Shown: positions 47,354-62,688 of the stretch, piece by piece
Position numbering within the stretch: position 1 is the stretch's first letter
Layout: each line of letters begins with the position of its first letter
From: Faecalibacterium langellae
GTDB lineage: Bacteria; Bacillota; Clostridia; Oscillospirales; Ruminococcaceae
DNA length: 64,000 bases
Reading direction: 5' to 3'
Assembly (NCBI RefSeq): GCF_002549775.1
Contig: NZ_NMTR01000021.1
Coordinates: 868,001 to 932,000 of the forward strand
Made by a program: the position numbers and the translations under genes
The notes under the pieces: generated by a model
What the model was told of the DNA's origin: nothing
Seen by the model: only the letters and a program-made list of their open reading frames with translations
The model's database searches: none

Positions 47354-47983
47354 TTATTTTCGAATCGGATGCCGCAGCACGGTTTTCAGCTTTTCCGGAG
47401 CGGTTCGACGCGGGTCACCCAGATAAATTTCATGATGGCGGCGTGTTTCCGAGAAGTCCAGCACACAACCCTGCTCGGCCGCAAAGGCATCCATCTGTGC
47501 CAGCGTCTCCGGCTCGTCATCGTAAGCACCCACATGTAAACACTGCACGCAGAGCCCCTCGTCGTAGGCGAAGAATTCCGCCCTGGAGAAATCCTTTTTC
47601 TTTTTGCGCGTCGCTTCCTGTACGGCCCAGTCGAATTCTTCCCGGGTGACGAACTCCGGCAGGCGGATCATGGATACCCACTCGAAATTTTCCTTATGAG
47701 CGTAGTCCACGCCTTCCACGCCCTGCTGCCGCCACAAACCTTCCAGCGGCGGCACCACATACTCAAAATAGCCGTCGATCTTATGGCTTCCCTTATAGCT
47801 CATCTTGATGGTGAACGCAATACCGTACAGCACCTCCATGGCCGCCTGATACTCCCCTGCCGGGTCGTTCGGGTCGCCTTTGCCGCGCACCGCCACGAAA
47901 TTCATGGGCGGCACTGTTATGAGATGCGGCTTTTTCGGCGGGAGGTAAAACGCCTTATACTCTTTCTTATAATCAAACGGCAT
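47354..47983 (-). CDS. GyrI-like small-molecule-binding domain protein
   Basis: A 209-residue protein of the GyrI-like/SOUL-type group, a fold that binds small hydrophobic or cationic molecules, sometimes hydrolysing them. It starts YKKEYKAFYLPPKKPHLITVP, then NFVAVRGKGDPND. Conserved aromatic positions such as GLWRQ and FEWVSMIRLP are seen, and the C-terminus is RRHHEIYLGDPRR. It overlaps the upstream YjbR-like gene by 11 bases, so they are co-translated. The ligand is unknown. Confidence 0.82.
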   Translation of the reverse strand: MPFDYKKEYKAFYLPPKKPHLITVPPMNFVAVRGKGDPNDPAGEYQAAMEVLYGIAFTIKMSYKGSHKIDGYFEYVVPPLEGLWRQQGVEGVDYAHKENFEWVSMIRLPEFVTREEFDWAVQEATRKKKKDFSRAEFFAYDEGLCVQCLHVGAYDDEPETLAQMDAFAAEQGCVLDFSETRRHHEIYLGDPRRTAPEKLKTVLRHPIRK

Positions 47984-48356
47984 CGTTCTTTTCCCCTTCC
48001 AGAAGTTCTTTCTGCTTCTTTTTGCTGAAACCGCTCAGCACCAGCTGATAGGACTTCTCCAGCATTTCCCGCAGCAGGTCGTCTGGAACGCTTCCATCCG
48101 CTTTGATCGAGTTCCAATGCACCTTATTCATGTAGTAGCCCGGAATGATGTCCTCATACTGTCGGCGCAGGAACTCCCCTTCTGCCGGGTCGAGTTTGAG
48201 GGTAATGTAGACGGCCTTTCCGGTCGCATCATCCAGACAGATGGCTGCAAACAGTTTACCACCGATCTGATAGCGAATCCCGTTCCATTCTGCCTGCAAG
48301 TCCTTTGTCACACTGGGTTTTGCCAGCAAATATTCATCGATCCAAGGATATTTCAT
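47973..48356 (-). CDS. MmcQ/YjbR family protein
   Basis: A 127-residue CyaY-like-fold protein: YLLAKPSVTKDLQAEWN, FAAIC, VYITLKLDPAEGEFLRRQY, and the DIIPGYYMNKVHWNSI block with the conserved tryptophan. Family members are predicted DNA-binding on structural grounds, without proven function. It is the first gene of a two-gene unit with the GyrI-like protein; the upstream promoter carries a long dyad. Together the pair may sense and handle a small compound. Confidence 0.85.
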   Translation of the reverse strand: MKYPWIDEYLLAKPSVTKDLQAEWNGIRYQIGGKLFAAICLDDATGKAVYITLKLDPAEGEFLRRQYEDIIPGYYMNKVHWNSIKADGSVPDDLLREMLEKSYQLVLSGFSKKKQKELLEGEKNDAV

Positions 48357-48398
48357 CTACGATTCCTCCATCCAACAAGATTCGCTCTCCCAATTCCC

Positions 48399-48439
48399 AG
48401 TATATCACAACAACATTATTTTGTAAACAATAAGTTGTT
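48399..48439 (-). promoter_or_regulatory. Promoter with an AACAAC dyad upstream of the YjbR-GyrI pair
   Basis: On the minus strand TTTACA (48422-48427), 17 bases, TATACT (48399-48404). An imperfect palindrome, AACAACTTATT against AATAATGTTGTT, spans 48409-48439 and covers the -35 box. Confidence 0.6.
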
Positions 48440-48486
48440 AGTATGCCATCAAAAAATCCCCTGCCCATACGGACAGAGGATGATAA

Positions 48487-48529
48487 AACAAAAAGAGTCC
48501 TTCCCGCTCTCCGGAACGGGAAGGACTCT
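48487..48529 (-). terminator. Intrinsic terminator after tuf
   Basis: On the minus strand AGAGTCCTTCCCG pairs with CGGGAAGGACTCT and is followed by TTTTTGTTTT. Confidence 0.9.
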
Positions 48530-48574
48530 CGTAAATTTAACCTTTAGCCTTAGGAAAGGCGCGAAGGGTCAAAA

Positions 48575-49777
48575 TCACTCAATGATCTTGCCGACAACGC
48601 CAGAACCAACGGTACGGCCACCCTCACGGATAGCGAAACGCAGGCCTTCTTCCATAGCGACAGGGGTCAGCAGCTCAACGTGCATCATGACGTTATCGCC
48701 GGGCATGCACATCTCGGTGCCTTCGGGCAGAGTGATGATACCGGTCACGTCGGTGGTGCGGAAGTAGAACTGAGGACGATAGTTGGAGAAGAACGGGGTG
48801 TGACGGCCGCCTTCGTCCTTGGTCAGAACGTACACCTGAGACTCGAAGATCTTGTGGGGGTGCACGGAACCGGGCTTAGCCAGAACCTGGCCACGCTCGA
48901 TCTGGGTACGATCAACACCACGCAGCAGAGCGCCGATGTTATCGCCAGCCTCAGCGAAGTCCAGAGACTTACGGAACATCTCCAGACCGGTGATGGTGGT
49001 GCTCAGACGATCGGGCTTGATGCCGACGATCTCCATAGCGTCGCCAACCTTGGCGATACCACGCTCAACACGACCGGTAGCAACGGTACCACGGCCAGAA
49101 ATGGTCATGACATCCTCGATGGGCATCAGGAAGGGCTTGTCCTCCTCACGATCCGGGTTGGGGATGTAGGAGTCAACAGCATCCATCAGCTCCTTGATGC
49201 AAGCGTAAGCAGGATCCTCGGGATCGTTGGGAGCCTCCAGAGCCTTCAGAGCGGAACCACGAATGATCGGGGTGTCGTCGCCCGGGAAGTCGTACTCGGT
49301 CAGCAGCTCACGGATCTCCATCTCGACCAGATCCAGCAGCTCTTCGTCGTCGACCATATCGCACTTGTTCATGAACACAACGATATAGGGCACGCCGACC
49401 TGACGAGCCAGCAGGATGTGCTCACGGGTCTGGGGCATGGGACCATCGGTAGCAGCAACGACCAGAATAGCGCCGTCCATCTGAGCAGCACCGGTGATCA
49501 TGTTCTTAACGTAGTCAGCATGGCCCGGGCAGTCAACGTGAGCGTAGTGGCGCTTCTCGGTCTGGTACTCAACGTGAGCGGAGTTGATCGTGATACCACG
49601 AGCGCGCTCCTCGGGAGCCTTATCGATGTTGGCATAGTCCATGAACTCTGCGTCACCCTTCAGTGCCAGGTACTTGGTGATAGCAGCGGTCAGAGTGGTC
49701 TTGCCGTGGTCAACGTGACCGATGGTGCCGATGTTCACATGCGGCTTAGAACGGTCGAACTTTGCCTTTTCAGCCAT
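48575..49777 (-). CDS. tuf: Elongation factor Tu
   Basis: EF-Tu brings aminoacyl-tRNA to the ribosome. The 400-residue GTPase has GHVDHGKTT, the effector region [20 protein letters not shown] and the barrel domains ending in VVGKIIE. The ATG at 49777 follows GGGAGG. Codon use is strongly biased. It ends the str-type gene group (rpsL, rpsG, fusA, tuf) after a spacer with two hairpins. Confidence 0.98.
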   Translation of the reverse strand: MAEKAKFDRSKPHVNIGTIGHVDHGKTTLTAAITKYLALKGDAEFMDYANIDKAPEERARGITINSAHVEYQTEKRHYAHVDCPGHADYVKNMITGAAQMDGAILVVAATDGPMPQTREHILLARQVGVPYIVVFMNKCDMVDDEELLDLVEMEIRELLTEYDFPGDDTPIIRGSALKALEAPNDPEDPAYACIKELMDAVDSYIPNPDREEDKPFLMPIEDVMTISGRGTVATGRVERGIAKVGDAMEIVGIKPDRLSTTITGLEMFRKSLDFAEAGDNIGALLRGVDRTQIERGQVLAKPGSVHPHKIFESQVYVLTKDEGGRHTPFFSNYRPQFYFRTTDVTGIITLPEGTEMCMPGDNVMMHVELLTPVAMEEGLRFAIREGGRTVGSGVVGKIIE

Positions 49778-49871
49778 TGGAATATCCTCCCTTAATTTCG
49801 GTTTTGATATTTGGTTACAACAACCCTGCGGATGCAGACATTGCATTGCAAGGCTATTCTACTAAATTTGC

Positions 49872-49932
49872 CCTGTAAAATCAAGTGCTTTTACAGGAAA
49901 TTTTGCCGGAGTTACACTACCCCGGCAAAATT
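49872..49932 (-). other. Two stem-loops in the fusA-tuf spacer
   Basis: CCTGTAAAA/TTTTACAGG (49872-49897) and AATTTTGCCGG/CCGGCAAAATT (49899-49932) are perfect 9-bp and 11-bp stems side by side. Neither has a T-run of its own on the minus strand beyond the stem, so partial termination or RNA processing between fusA and tuf is more likely than a full stop. Confidence 0.55.
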
Positions 49933-49951
49933 CATTTTAAATTTAAGGCGA

Positions 49952-52078
49952 TCAAGCCTTGGTGCGGCCAGCAATGATCTGGTCAGCAATGTTCTTGGGC
50001 ACCGGCTCGTAGTGAGACGGCTCCATGACGTACTGGCCACGGCCCTGGGTCTTGGAACGCAGGTCGGTAGCATAGCCGAACATCTGAGCCAGAGGCACAA
50101 ATGCGTTGACACGCTGGGTGCCGGCCATAGCCTCCATGCCCTGGATCTGACCACGGCGTGCATTCAGGTCGCCGATAACATCGCCCAGATACTCATCGGG
50201 GACGATAACTGCAACCTTCATGATAGGCTCAGTGATGATGGGATCAGCCTTGCGCATAGCATCCTTGAATGCCATAGAACCAGCGATGGAGAAGGCCATT
50301 TCAGAGGAGTCGACCTCATGATAAGAACCATCCCACAGGGTGACCTTGACATCAACAACAGGATAGCCAGCCAGGACGCCGGACTTCATAGCACCCTGGA
50401 TACCGTTGTCGATAGCCGGGATGTATTCCTTCGGGATCGCGCCGCCCACGATGGCGTTGACGAACTCGTAACCCTTGCCGGGCTCGTTGGGCTCGATCTT
50501 GATCTTAACGTGACCGTACTGGCCCTTACCACCGGACTGACGTGCGTACTTGGTCTCCTGGTTGGCCTCTTTGCGGATGGTCTCACGGTAAGCAACCTGG
50601 GGTGCACCCACGTTTGCCTCAACCTTGAACTCACGCAGCAGACGGTCAACGATGATCTCCAGGTGCAGCTCGCCCATACCAGCAATGATGGTCTGGCCGG
50701 TCTCCTCATCGGTGTAGGTCTTGAAGGTCGGGTCCTCCTCGGCCAGCTTAGCCAGCGCGATGCCCATCTTCTCGTTGCCGGCCTTGGTCTTGGGCTCGAT
50801 AGCAACGCGGATAACGGGCTCGGGGAACTTCATGGACTCCAGAATGATGGGATGATTCTCATCACACAGGGTATCACCAGTGGTGGTGTTCTTCAGACCG
50901 ACAACAGCAGCGATATCACCTGCATAGCAGCAGTCGATATCCTTGCGGTGGTTGGAGTGCATCTGCAGGATGCGGCCCATACGCTCCTTGTTGTCCTTCA
51001 CGGAGTTGTAGACGGTAGTACCAGCCTCAACCTTACCGGAGTAAACACGGAAGTATGCCAGCTTACCAACGAACGGGTCGGTAGCGATCTTGAAGGCCAG
51101 AGCTGCGAAGGGAGCGTCGTCAGAAGACGGACGGGTCTCCTCCTCCTCAGTCTCGGGGTTCACGCCCTTGATGTCAGGGACATCGGTAGGAGCGGGCATA
51201 TAGTCAACGATAGCGTCCAGCAGCTTCTGCACGCCGCGGTTCTTGTAGGAAGAACCACAGACAACGGGAACCAGGGTGTTTGCGATGGTCTCCTTGCGGA
51301 TAGCCTTCTTCAACTCCTCACGGGTGATCTCCTCACCCTCGAGGTACTTCTCCATCAGTTCCTCGTCGTTCTCGGCAACAGCCTCGACCAGGATGTTACG
51401 GTACTCCTCGGCCTGCTCGACCATATCCTCAGGGATAGGCTCGGTGCGCATGTCGTTGCCCATGTCATCGTAGTAGACCTCAGCGTTCATATCGACCAGG
51501 TCAACGATACCACGGAAGGTATCCTCCTGACCGATGGGCAGCTGAATGGCCACGCCGTTGGCATGCAGACGATCGTGCAGCATCTTGATGCAGCGGAAGA
51601 AGTCAGCACCCATGGTATCCATCTTGTTGACGTACACCATACGGGGGACCTTGTACTCGTCAGCCTGACGCCAGACGGTCTCAGACTGCGGCTCGACACC
51701 GCCCTTAGCAGCCAGAACGGTCACAGAACCGTCCAGAACGCGCAGGGAACGCTGGACCTCAACAGTGAAGTCCACGTGGCCCGGGGTGTCGATGATGTTG
51801 ATGCGGTGACGGTTCTTCTTGAATGCGACCGGATCCTTCTGGGTCTCAGAGTGGCTCCAGTAGCAGGTGGTAGCAGCGGAAGTGATGGTGATACCACGCT
51901 CCTGCTCCTGAACCATCCAGTCCATGGTAGCGCCGCCATCATGAACTTCGCCGATCTTGTGGTTGATGCCGGTGTAGTACAGAATACGCTCGGTAGTCGT
52001 AGTCTTACCAGCATCGATGTGGGCCATAATGCCGATATTTCTCGTCATCTGAAGAGAAACTTCTCTGGGTGTAGCCAT
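49952..52078 (-). CDS. fusA: Elongation factor G
   Basis: EF-G drives translocation and ribosome recycling. The 708-residue GTPase has [32 protein letters not shown] and NKMDTMGAD, followed by the four C-terminal domains. GGAGG lies nine bases before the ATG, 24 bases after rpsG, so it is co-transcribed. Confidence 0.98.
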   Translation of the reverse strand: MATPREVSLQMTRNIGIMAHIDAGKTTTTERILYYTGINHKIGEVHDGGATMDWMVQEQERGITITSAATTCYWSHSETQKDPVAFKKNRHRINIIDTPGHVDFTVEVQRSLRVLDGSVTVLAAKGGVEPQSETVWRQADEYKVPRMVYVNKMDTMGADFFRCIKMLHDRLHANGVAIQLPIGQEDTFRGIVDLVDMNAEVYYDDMGNDMRTEPIPEDMVEQAEEYRNILVEAVAENDEELMEKYLEGEEITREELKKAIRKETIANTLVPVVCGSSYKNRGVQKLLDAIVDYMPAPTDVPDIKGVNPETEEEETRPSSDDAPFAALAFKIATDPFVGKLAYFRVYSGKVEAGTTVYNSVKDNKERMGRILQMHSNHRKDIDCCYAGDIAAVVGLKNTTTGDTLCDENHPIILESMKFPEPVIRVAIEPKTKAGNEKMGIALAKLAEEDPTFKTYTDEETGQTIIAGMGELHLEIIVDRLLREFKVEANVGAPQVAYRETIRKEANQETKYARQSGGKGQYGHVKIKIEPNEPGKGYEFVNAIVGGAIPKEYIPAIDNGIQGAMKSGVLAGYPVVDVKVTLWDGSYHEVDSSEMAFSIAGSMAFKDAMRKADPIITEPIMKVAVIVPDEYLGDVIGDLNARRGQIQGMEAMAGTQRVNAFVPLAQMFGYATDLRSKTQGRGQYVMEPSHYEPVPKNIADQIIAGRTKA

Positions 52079-52102
52079 GAAATTAACCTCCTACAGAACA
52101 GA

Positions 52103-52573
52103 TCAATAACGGAAATGAGCGAAAGCCTTGTTAGCTTCTGCCATCTTGTGAGTATCCTCACGCTTCTTCACGGCGTTGCCGGTGTTGTTGGCAGCATCCA
52201 TGATTTCAGCAGCCAGACGCTGAGCCATGGTCTTCTCACCACGGCTGCGGCTGTAGGCAGTCAGCCAGCGCAGGCCCAGGGTCTCACGGCGAGCCGGGCT
52301 GACTTCCAGGGGGACCTGGTAGTTAGCACCGCCGACGCGGCGGGTCTTGCACTCGAGGCTGGGCATGATGTTCTCCATCGCCTTCTCGAAAGTCTCCAGA
52401 GGATCGTTGCCAGTCTTCTCCTGAATCATGGAGAAAGCTTCATAAACGATCTTCTGAGCGACGCCCTTCTTGCCATCCAGCATCACGCTGTTGACCAGAC
52501 GAGTGACCATCTTGGAATTGTAAATAGGATCAGCTAAGACATCGCGCTTAGCAATGTTACCTCTTCTAGGCAT
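52103..52573 (-). CDS. rpsG: 30S ribosomal protein S7
   Basis: S7 nucleates assembly of the small-subunit head. The 156-residue protein shows [49 protein letters not shown] and the [15 protein letters not shown] block. GGAGGG lies just before the ATG at 52573. Confidence 0.98.
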   Translation of the reverse strand: MPRRGNIAKRDVLADPIYNSKMVTRLVNSVMLDGKKGVAQKIVYEAFSMIQEKTGNDPLETFEKAMENIMPSLECKTRRVGGANYQVPLEVSPARRETLGLRWLTAYSRSRGEKTMAQRLAAEIMDAANNTGNAVKKREDTHKMAEANKAFAHFRY

Positions 52574-52738
52574 CTTTCTTCCCTCCTTCACAGAATGATA
52601 TCATCGGTACTCGAAAGTAATAAAACTCCCGTTGTGTCACAAAGAGCTGACCTTTACATAAACTGTTGCCCTCCGCTTTTTGCAAGCGGACTTGTTATTT
52701 ATATAATGGAAAGCCGTTTATGGCGGTTCGTTCCTCAA

Positions 52739-53167
52739 TTACTTCTTTGCAGCACCGGCCTTAGGACGCTTTGCGCCGTACTTGGAGCGGGCCTGATTAC
52801 GGCCTGCCACACCCTGAGTATCCAGGGTACCACGGATGATGTGGTAACGCACACCGGGCAGGTCCTTAACACGGCCGCCACGGATCAGCACGACGGAGTG
52901 CTCCTGCAGGTTATGGCCGATACCGGGAATGTAAGAGGTGACCTCGATACCATTCGTGAGGCGGACACGAGCAACCTTACGCAGAGCAGAGTTGGGCTTC
53001 TTGGGGGTCATGGTACGAACAGCAGTGCAGACACCACGCTTCTGGGGGCTGTTCAGATCAGAATACTGTTTCTTCTGAGAATTGTAGTTCTTCAGCAGTG
53101 CGGGAGCGGTGCTCTTGGTAGCCAGAACCTGACGGCCCTTGCGTACAAGCTGGTTAAAAGTAGGCAT
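52739..53167 (-). CDS. rpsL: 30S ribosomal protein S12
   Basis: S12 is part of the decoding centre. The 142-residue protein has [17 protein letters not shown] and [13 protein letters not shown]. Lysines at the two positions altered in streptomycin-resistant mutants (K43 and K88 in E. coli numbering) are wild type. AAAGGAG lies six bases before the ATG. It follows a strong promoter and starts the rpsL-rpsG-fusA-tuf unit. Confidence 0.98.
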   Translation of the reverse strand: MPTFNQLVRKGRQVLATKSTAPALLKNYNSQKKQYSDLNSPQKRGVCTAVRTMTPKKPNSALRKVARVRLTNGIEVTSYIPGIGHNLQEHSVVLIRGGRVKDLPGVRYHIIRGTLDTQGVAGRNQARSKYGAKRPKAGAAKK

Positions 53168-53253
53168 TTTGTTTCTCCTTTCTTAATGATGAACATCGGA
53201 CTTTTTCCGACTTTTTTGCCGCACTATCCCCATGAGGGACGCGCAACAGTTAT

Positions 53254-53282
53254 ATAATACTCGCTTTGGACTGCAATGTCAA
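53254..53282 (-). promoter_or_regulatory. Promoter of the rpsL-rpsG-fusA-tuf unit
   Basis: On the minus strand a perfect TTGACA (53277-53282), 17 bases, TATTAT (53254-53259). The leader to rpsL is about 80 bases. Confidence 0.75.
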
Positions 53283-53373
53283 CAGTTTTCTCAAGATTTT
53301 TTTGTTTTATTCGCAGAAATTTTTTGCGGCGTTTTATATGGCTTTCCCCTTGGGGGAAGGCTCTTGCGCACAC

Positions 53374-53397
53374 GCAAAAAGCCACCCTGCAGGCGGA
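53374..53397 (-). terminator. Probable terminator after rpoC
   Basis: On the minus strand CCGCC-TGCAG-GGTGG is a short stem followed by CTTTTTGCG. A second hairpin (GCTTTCCCC/GGGGGAAGGC) lies about 20 bases further on. Confidence 0.55.
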
Positions 53398-53445
53398 TGC
53401 CCACAGAGCGGCTCATAGTTTTATTTCAGAAAGGGAGTCCTGCGC

Positions 53446-57018
<3,573 letters not shown>

Positions 57019-57150
57019 GAAACGAACCCTTTCTTAATCTCTAGTTGTCTCGATGATACAGGCGGCTTTTCTTTTCTCAGATCACAGCGTCCTCTCCCCT
57101 GCCGCAGCACGCGGGACAGGGGCAGAAAGACCTGTGTTTATTCATCTGGA

Positions 57151-60100
57151 TCAGAAATCCACTTCGTCGGAAGAAGCCGGAGCCTCGGCACCGGAGTTAT
57201 CGTCCTCCAGCACGGAAGGATCATCGAAACCGGCATCGGCGTCCTTAATGTTGTAATCGTTGAGCAGCTCGCTCTCCTGCACGACGGTCTCAGTGCCGGC
57301 CACATCGCGCATGTCGAAGCCGGTCTCCTCGTCGTCGAAGTTCTGGCGCATGTCGATCTCGTTGCCGTCCTTGTCCTGGACCACGACGTCCAGACCCAGG
57401 GACTGCAGCTCCTTCAGCATGACGCGGAAGGACTCGGGGATGCCGGGCTGCGGGATGGGCTCGCCCTTGACGATGGCCTCGTAGGTCTTGACACGGCCCT
57501 CGACGTCATCGGACTTGACGGTCAGGATCTCCTGCAGGGTGTAAGCAGCACCGTAAGCTTCCAGTGCCCAGACTTCCATTTCGCCGAAGCGCTGGCCGCC
57601 GAACTGGGCCTTGCCGCCCAGAGGCTGCTGGGTGACCAGAGAGTAGGGGCCGGTGGAACGTGCATGGATCTTATCATCGACCAGGTGATGCAGCTTCAGG
57701 TAGTACATATAACCGACGGTAACGCGGTTGTCGAACTTCTCACCGGTACGGCCGTCGTAAACGGTGGTCTTGCCGTCGCGGTCCAGCTCGATCTTGGAGA
57801 AGTCGATGATGTGGCCCTTCTCGCCCATGATCTTGGGCAGCTTGGTGGGATAGGCAGGCGCATTCTCGCCGTGCCACATCTCGCGGGCGGTATCGAAGGT
57901 ATCGCCGATATCGTTCTCACGGGCGGAGTCGAAGACGGGGGTCATGACCTTGATGCCGCATGCCTTGGCAGCGTAGCCCAGGTTGACTTCCAGCACCTGA
58001 CCGATGTTCATACGGGAAGGAACGCCCAGGGGGTTCAGCACGATATCCAGCGGGGTGCCGTCGGGCAGGTAGGGCATGTCCTCCTGCGGCAGAATGCGGG
58101 AAACGACACCCTTGTTGCCGTGACGGCCTGCCATCTTATCACCGACGCTGATCTTGCGCTTCTGGGCGATATAGCAGCGGACGACCTCGCGCACGCCGGG
58201 CTGCAGCTCGTCGCTGTTCTCCGGGGTGAACACCTTGACGTCCACGATGATGCCGTATGCGCCATGGGGCACACGCAGAGAGGTATCACGCACTTCGCGT
58301 GCCTTCTCGCCGAAGATGGCGCGCAGCAGGCGCTCCTCGGCGGTCAGCTCGGTTTCGCCCTTCGGGGTGACCTTGCCGACCAGGATATCACCGCTCTTGA
58401 CCTCGGCACCGATGCGGATGATGCCGCGCTCGTCCAGATCCTTCAGCGCATCCTCCGAAACGTTGGGGATGTCGCGGGTGATCTCCTCGGGTCCCAGCTT
58501 GGTGTCGCGGGACTCGGTCTCGTATTCTTCAATATGAATGGAGGTGTACACATCCTCGCGGACGATCTTCTCGTTCAGCAGGACGGCGTCCTCGTAGTTG
58601 TAGCCTTCCCAGGTCATGAAGCCGATCAGAGCGTTCTTGCCCAGAGAGATCTCGCCGTTGCGCATTGCAGGGCCGTCGGCCAGCACCTGACCGGCCTTGA
58701 CGGTCTCGCCCACTTCGACGATGGGGCGCTGGTTGATGCAGGTGCCTGCGTTGGAGCGGGCAAACTTGACCAGAGGATAATCCTCCAGCTCACCCTTGTT
58801 GTTGCGGACAACAACATGGTCGGCATCCATCTTCTCAACGATACCGTCGTTCTTGGCCAGAACAGCGGTGCCGGAGTCGGTAGCTGCCTTGTACTCCATA
58901 CCGGTAGCCACGATGGGCTGCTGGGTGACCATCAGAGGCACTGCCTGGCGCTGCATGTTGGAACCCATCAGAGCACGGTTACAGTCATCGTTCTCCAGGA
59001 AGGGGATGCAGGCGGTAGCGACAGAGACCATCATTCGCGGAGAAACGTCCATGTAATCGACTTTCTCTGCGTCGATTTCCAGGATCTCGTCGCGGCGGCG
59101 GGCAGAAACGCGGGGACGGATGAAGTGCTTGCCTTCGTCCAGCGGCTCGTTGGCCTGTGCGACGACGTATTCATCCTCGACATCTGCGGTCATATATTCG
59201 ACCTCGTCGGTAACGACCTGGTCGATCAGACGGCCGTTCTCGTCGTAGGTCTTCTTCACCTTGCGGTACGGAGCTTCCACGAAGCCGTACTCGTTGATCT
59301 TGGCGTAAGATGCCAGATAGGAGATCAGACCGATGTTGGGGCCTTCAGGAGTCTCGATGGGGCACATACGGCCGTAGTGGCTGTAGTGAACGTCGCGGAC
59401 CTCGAAACCTGCGCGGTCACGGCTCAGACCGCCGGGGCCCAGAGCAGACAGACGGCGCTTGTGGGTCAACTCCGCCAGGGGGTTGTTCTGGTCCATGAAC
59501 TGGGACAGCGGAGAAGAACCGAAGAACTCCTTGATGGCAGCCACCACAGGGCGGATGTTGATCAGGGCCTGCGGAGTGATGACGCTCTGGTCCTGGCTCT
59601 GCAGGGTCATGCGCTCACGGATGACGCGCTCCATGCGGGAGAAGCCGATGCGGAACTGGTTCTGCAGCAGCTCACCGACGCTGCGGATGCGGCGGTTGCC
59701 CAGGTGGTCGATATCATCGGTGGTGCCGATGCCGTGGCCCAGGCCGTTCAGGTAGTTGATGGAAGACAGGATGTCGGCGACGGTGACGGTGCGGCCGATC
59801 AGCTGGTCGTGGTTGCGGCGCAGCATTTCCTTCTGTTCTTCCACGTCCGAGGTGGTGTCCAGGATCTTCTTGATCTCGTCGAAGGAGCAGCGCTCGTTGA
59901 TGCCACACTCCTTCACGTCGAAGGAGAAGAAGCCCTGTGCATCCACACAGCCATTGGTGATGACCTTGACCTTCTTGGCCTCCTCCTTCAGAGAATCCTC
60001 GATCTTCAGCACGACCAGATTCACACCGGCGTTGTCCGCCTTCTCGGCCATCTCGCGGGTGATCTTGGCACCGGCCTCGATCAGCAGCTCGCCGGTCAGC

Positions 60101-60993
60101 GGAGCCACCACATTCTCAGCGGCCACATGGCCGGTGATGCGGCGGGCCAGAGACAGCTTCTTGTTCATCTTGTAGCGGCCGAAACGAGACAGGTCGTAAC
60201 GGTGCGGGTCGAAGAACAGCATGTTGATCTGGCTGGTAGCGGACTCCACCGTGGGAGGCTCGCCCGGGCGCAGCTTGCGGTAAACTTCCAGCAGGCCTTC
60301 GTCCTGGTTCTTGGTGGTATCCTTCTCCAGGGTGGCGAGGATGCGCTCGTCGTCGCCGAAGAAGTTCAGGATGTCCTCGTTGGTGGAAAGGCCCAGTGCA
60401 CGGCACAACACGGTGACGGGCAGCTTGCGGTTCTTATCAATGCGGACATAGAACACGTTGGAAGCATCGGTCTCGTACTCCAGCCATGCACCGCGGTTGG
60501 GGTTCATGGTGGCGCTGTACAGGTCGTTACCCACCTTATCCTTGGCATCGCCGTAGAAAACGCCGGGAGAACGGACCAGCTGGCTGACGATGGCGCGCTC
60601 TGCACCGTTGATCACAAAGGTGCCGGCATCGGTCATCAGCGGGAAATCGCCCATGAAGATCTCCTGATCCTTCACCTCACCGGTCTCCTTGTTCAGCAGA
60701 CGGGCGGTGACGCGCAGGGGAGCCGCATAGGTCACGTCGCGCTCTTTGCACTCCTTGATGCTGTACTTCGGCTCCTTGTCCAGGCGGAAGTCCACAAAGC
60801 TCAGTGCCAGATTGCCGGTGTAGTCCTCAATGGTGCCGATGTCGTGGAAGACCTCTTTCAGGCCTTCGTCCAGGAACCACTGATACGAGTTCTTCTGAAC
60901 CTCGATCAGGTTCGGCATACTGATGACTTCGTCGATGTGGGAGAAGCTCATGCGCTCGGTTTTGCCGAGCTTGACGGGCTTGACTTTCATCAT
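57151..60993 (-). CDS. rpoB: RNA polymerase beta subunit
   Basis: The 1280-residue subunit that, with beta-prime, forms the catalytic cleft. It starts [20 protein letters not shown] after AAGGAG and has the rifampicin region [21 protein letters not shown], with D, H and S at the positions usually changed in resistance, all wild type. The C-terminal block [20 protein letters not shown] is present. The C-terminus is acidic. The gene is preceded by its own promoter rather than by rplJ-rplL, the usual neighbours. Confidence 0.98.
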   Translation of the reverse strand: MMKVKPVKLGKTERMSFSHIDEVISMPNLIEVQKNSYQWFLDEGLKEVFHDIGTIEDYTGNLALSFVDFRLDKEPKYSIKECKERDVTYAAPLRVTARLLNKETGEVKDQEIFMGDFPLMTDAGTFVINGAERAIVSQLVRSPGVFYGDAKDKVGNDLYSATMNPNRGAWLEYETDASNVFYVRIDKNRKLPVTVLCRALGLSTNEDILNFFGDDERILATLEKDTTKNQDEGLLEVYRKLRPGEPPTVESATSQINMLFFDPHRYDLSRFGRYKMNKKLSLARRITGHVAAENVVAPLTGELLIEAGAKITREMAEKADNAGVNLVVLKIEDSLKEEAKKVKVITNGCVDAQGFFSFDVKECGINERCSFDEIKKILDTTSDVEEQKEMLRRNHDQLIGRTVTVADILSSINYLNGLGHGIGTTDDIDHLGNRRIRSVGELLQNQFRIGFSRMERVIRERMTLQSQDQSVITPQALINIRPVVAAIKEFFGSSPLSQFMDQNNPLAELTHKRRLSALGPGGLSRDRAGFEVRDVHYSHYGRMCPIETPEGPNIGLISYLASYAKINEYGFVEAPYRKVKKTYDENGRLIDQVVTDEVEYMTADVEDEYVVAQANEPLDEGKHFIRPRVSARRRDEILEIDAEKVDYMDVSPRMMVSVATACIPFLENDDCNRALMGSNMQRQAVPLMVTQQPIVATGMEYKAATDSGTAVLAKNDGIVEKMDADHVVVRNNKGELEDYPLVKFARSNAGTCINQRPIVEVGETVKAGQVLADGPAMRNGEISLGKNALIGFMTWEGYNYEDAVLLNEKIVREDVYTSIHIEEYETESRDTKLGPEEITRDIPNVSEDALKDLDERGIIRIGAEVKSGDILVGKVTPKGETELTAEERLLRAIFGEKAREVRDTSLRVPHGAYGIIVDVKVFTPENSDELQPGVREVVRCYIAQKRKISVGDKMAGRHGNKGVVSRILPQEDMPYLPDGTPLDIVLNPLGVPSRMNIGQVLEVNLGYAAKACGIKVMTPVFDSARENDIGDTFDTAREMWHGENAPAYPTKLPKIMGEKGHIIDFSKIELDRDGKTTVYDGRTGEKFDNRVTVGYMYYLKLHHLVDDKIHARSTGPYSLVTQQPLGGKAQFGGQRFGEMEVWALEAYGAAYTLQEILTVKSDDVEGRVKTYEAIVKGEPIPQPGIPESFRVMLKELQSLGLDVVVQDKDGNEIDMRQNFDDEETGFDMRDVAGTETVVQESELLNDYNIKDADAGFDDPSVLEDDNSGAEAPASSDEVDF

Positions 60994-61188
60994 AAAATCA
61001 ACCACTCCTTACTTTTATACTCTACGGGATGTCGTATACACGGGTCAAATTTGAGCAGACACACATAATTCGACCCGCGTCGAAGGGAGCGTTTCGGCGT
61101 TTTTCACAAACTTTCCGGTTTGACCCTTCCAGCTGCCGCCTGCGTACTCCCCTTTTTGGCGCACTAGTCCATTATGTGATACTAATGC

Positions 61189-61217
61189 AGTATACACCCT
61201 AAAAGTCTTGCTGTCAA
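61189..61217 (-). promoter_or_regulatory. Promoter of rpoB-rpoC
   Basis: On the minus strand perfect TTGACA (61212-61217), 17 bases, TATACT (61189-61194). The leader to rpoB is about 190 bases and contains no structure I recognise. The part from 61218 to 61449 is AT-rich with no gene seen. Confidence 0.8.
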
Positions 61218-61449
61218 GCCATTTTTCAGATTTTCACCAAAATAAATTTATTTTTCCGTTCATTTTCGCACGCCCGGAAGCGTGTAGTATATTGCTGTTT
61301 TAGGGCTTGATTTTTTTATTTTGCACGTTCCTGTTCATAATCGCCTTGTGCAATTTGTCTATCTTTGCTCTTGTGTTTTGGAGTATGACTTTTCTGCCGG
61401 CATCCACAGCCCGCAGGCCGGATATGCCGTTGTCCCCTACAGCCCCTTC

Positions 61450-61550
61450 TCGTGAAAAAGCAGCTCAGAAAAGCCCGCAGGCTTTTCTGAGCTGCAAATA
61501 TAAAAAATAAATTTTCCGCTATTGATTGCCAGAGCGCACACGGCGGCAAT
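61450..61550 (+). repeat. Modular palindromic repeat, copy C; also serves as rpoD terminator
   Basis: TCGTGAAAAA leads into a 16-bp perfect stem with loop CGCA (61460-61495), an AT run, and the terminal module ATTGCC...GGCAAT (61525-61550). On the minus strand the stem is followed by TTTTTCACG, which would terminate transcription from rpoD. The hairpin loop is the same as in copy B (36708-36711). Confidence 0.65.
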
Positions 61551-61559
61551 TAAAATCGT

Positions 61560-62639
61560 TCACTCATCCAGATAATCCCGCAGGCGCTTTGCCCGGCTGG
61601 GGTGCCGCAGCTTGCGCAGGGCCTTTGCTTCGATCTGCCGCACCCGCTCCCGCGTCACGTTGAACTCCTTCCCCAGTTCTTCCAGCGTGCGGGCGCGGCC
61701 GTCTTCCAGCCCGAACCGCAGGGTGATGACCCGCTCCTCCCGGGGCGTCAGGCTCTTGAGCACGTTCAGCAGTTCCCGGCGCAGCAGCTGCCGCCCGGCT
61801 TCGTCCACCGGGACGCCTGCTTCCTCATCCTGGATGAAGTCCTCCAGATGGGCGTCTTCTTCCTCGCCCACCGGTGTTTCCAGACTGATGGGGTCCTGCG
61901 CCAGCTGCAGCAGCTCCCGGATGCGGTCCGGCTCCATCTCCAGCTGCACGGCGATTTCCTCTGCGGTGGGCTCCCTGCCGTTTTTGCGCAGCAGCTCACC
62001 CGCCGCCTTTTTCACCCGGTTGATGCTCTCCACCAGATGCACCGGGATGCGGATGGTCCTGCCCTGATCCGCGATGGCCCGGGTGATGGCCTGCCGGATC
62101 CACCAGGTGGCATAGGTGGAGAACTTGAAGCCGCGCTCCGGCTCAAACTTCTCCGCTGCCTTCATCAGGCCGAGGTTCCCCTCCTGGATGAGGTCCAGGA
62201 ACGGCAGTCCCCGGCCCACATAGCGCTTTGCCACCGACACCACCAGCCGCAGGTTCGCCTCGCTCAGGGCGCGGCGGGCCTGTTCGTCCCCGGCCTGCGC
62301 GGCTCGGGCAAGGTCGGCTTCCTGCTCCGCCGTCAGCAGCGGCACCCGGCCGATCTCCTTCAAATAGGTCTTCACCGGGTCGTCCAGCGCCACGCCCTCG
62401 GCCGAAAGCTCGTGCTCCAGCTTGCCGATCTGCCCCTCGTCCAGCGGCAGCAGCTCGTCGTCGGCTTCCGCCAGATGCACGCCCCGGGCCTCCAGCGCGG
62501 TGTACAGTTCGTCCAGCTGCGCCACGTCAAAGTCCCGTTCGTCCATGGCACGGCTGAGCTGCTCCGGCGTCACGGTGTGCCGCCGGGCGTGCGCCGCCAG
62601 CTCCCGGGCCAGTTCTTCTGTCTGCGACAATTTCTGCAT
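61560..62639 (-). CDS. rpoD: Primary sigma factor (RpoD/SigA)
   Basis: The main promoter-recognition subunit. The 359-residue protein has an N-terminal region 1.1-like part, region 1.2 ([16 protein letters not shown]), the region 2 core ([35 protein letters not shown]), region 3 and region 4 ([30 protein letters not shown]). AAAGGAG lies upstream of the ATG. It is short for a primary sigma but normal for Firmicutes. It follows dnaG by 49 bases, as in the classical dnaG-rpoD macromolecular synthesis operon. Confidence 0.97.
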   Translation of the reverse strand: MQKLSQTEELARELAAHARRHTVTPEQLSRAMDERDFDVAQLDELYTALEARGVHLAEADDELLPLDEGQIGKLEHELSAEGVALDDPVKTYLKEIGRVPLLTAEQEADLARAAQAGDEQARRALSEANLRLVVSVAKRYVGRGLPFLDLIQEGNLGLMKAAEKFEPERGFKFSTYATWWIRQAITRAIADQGRTIRIPVHLVESINRVKKAAGELLRKNGREPTAEEIAVQLEMEPDRIRELLQLAQDPISLETPVGEEEDAHLEDFIQDEEAGVPVDEAGRQLLRRELLNVLKSLTPREERVITLRFGLEDGRARTLEELGKEFNVTRERVRQIEAKALRKLRHPSRAKRLRDYLDE

Positions 62640-62688
62640 GATCCCTGCTCCTTTCCTCTCCTGCTCCAGCCGGAGGGGAAAGCCGGGA

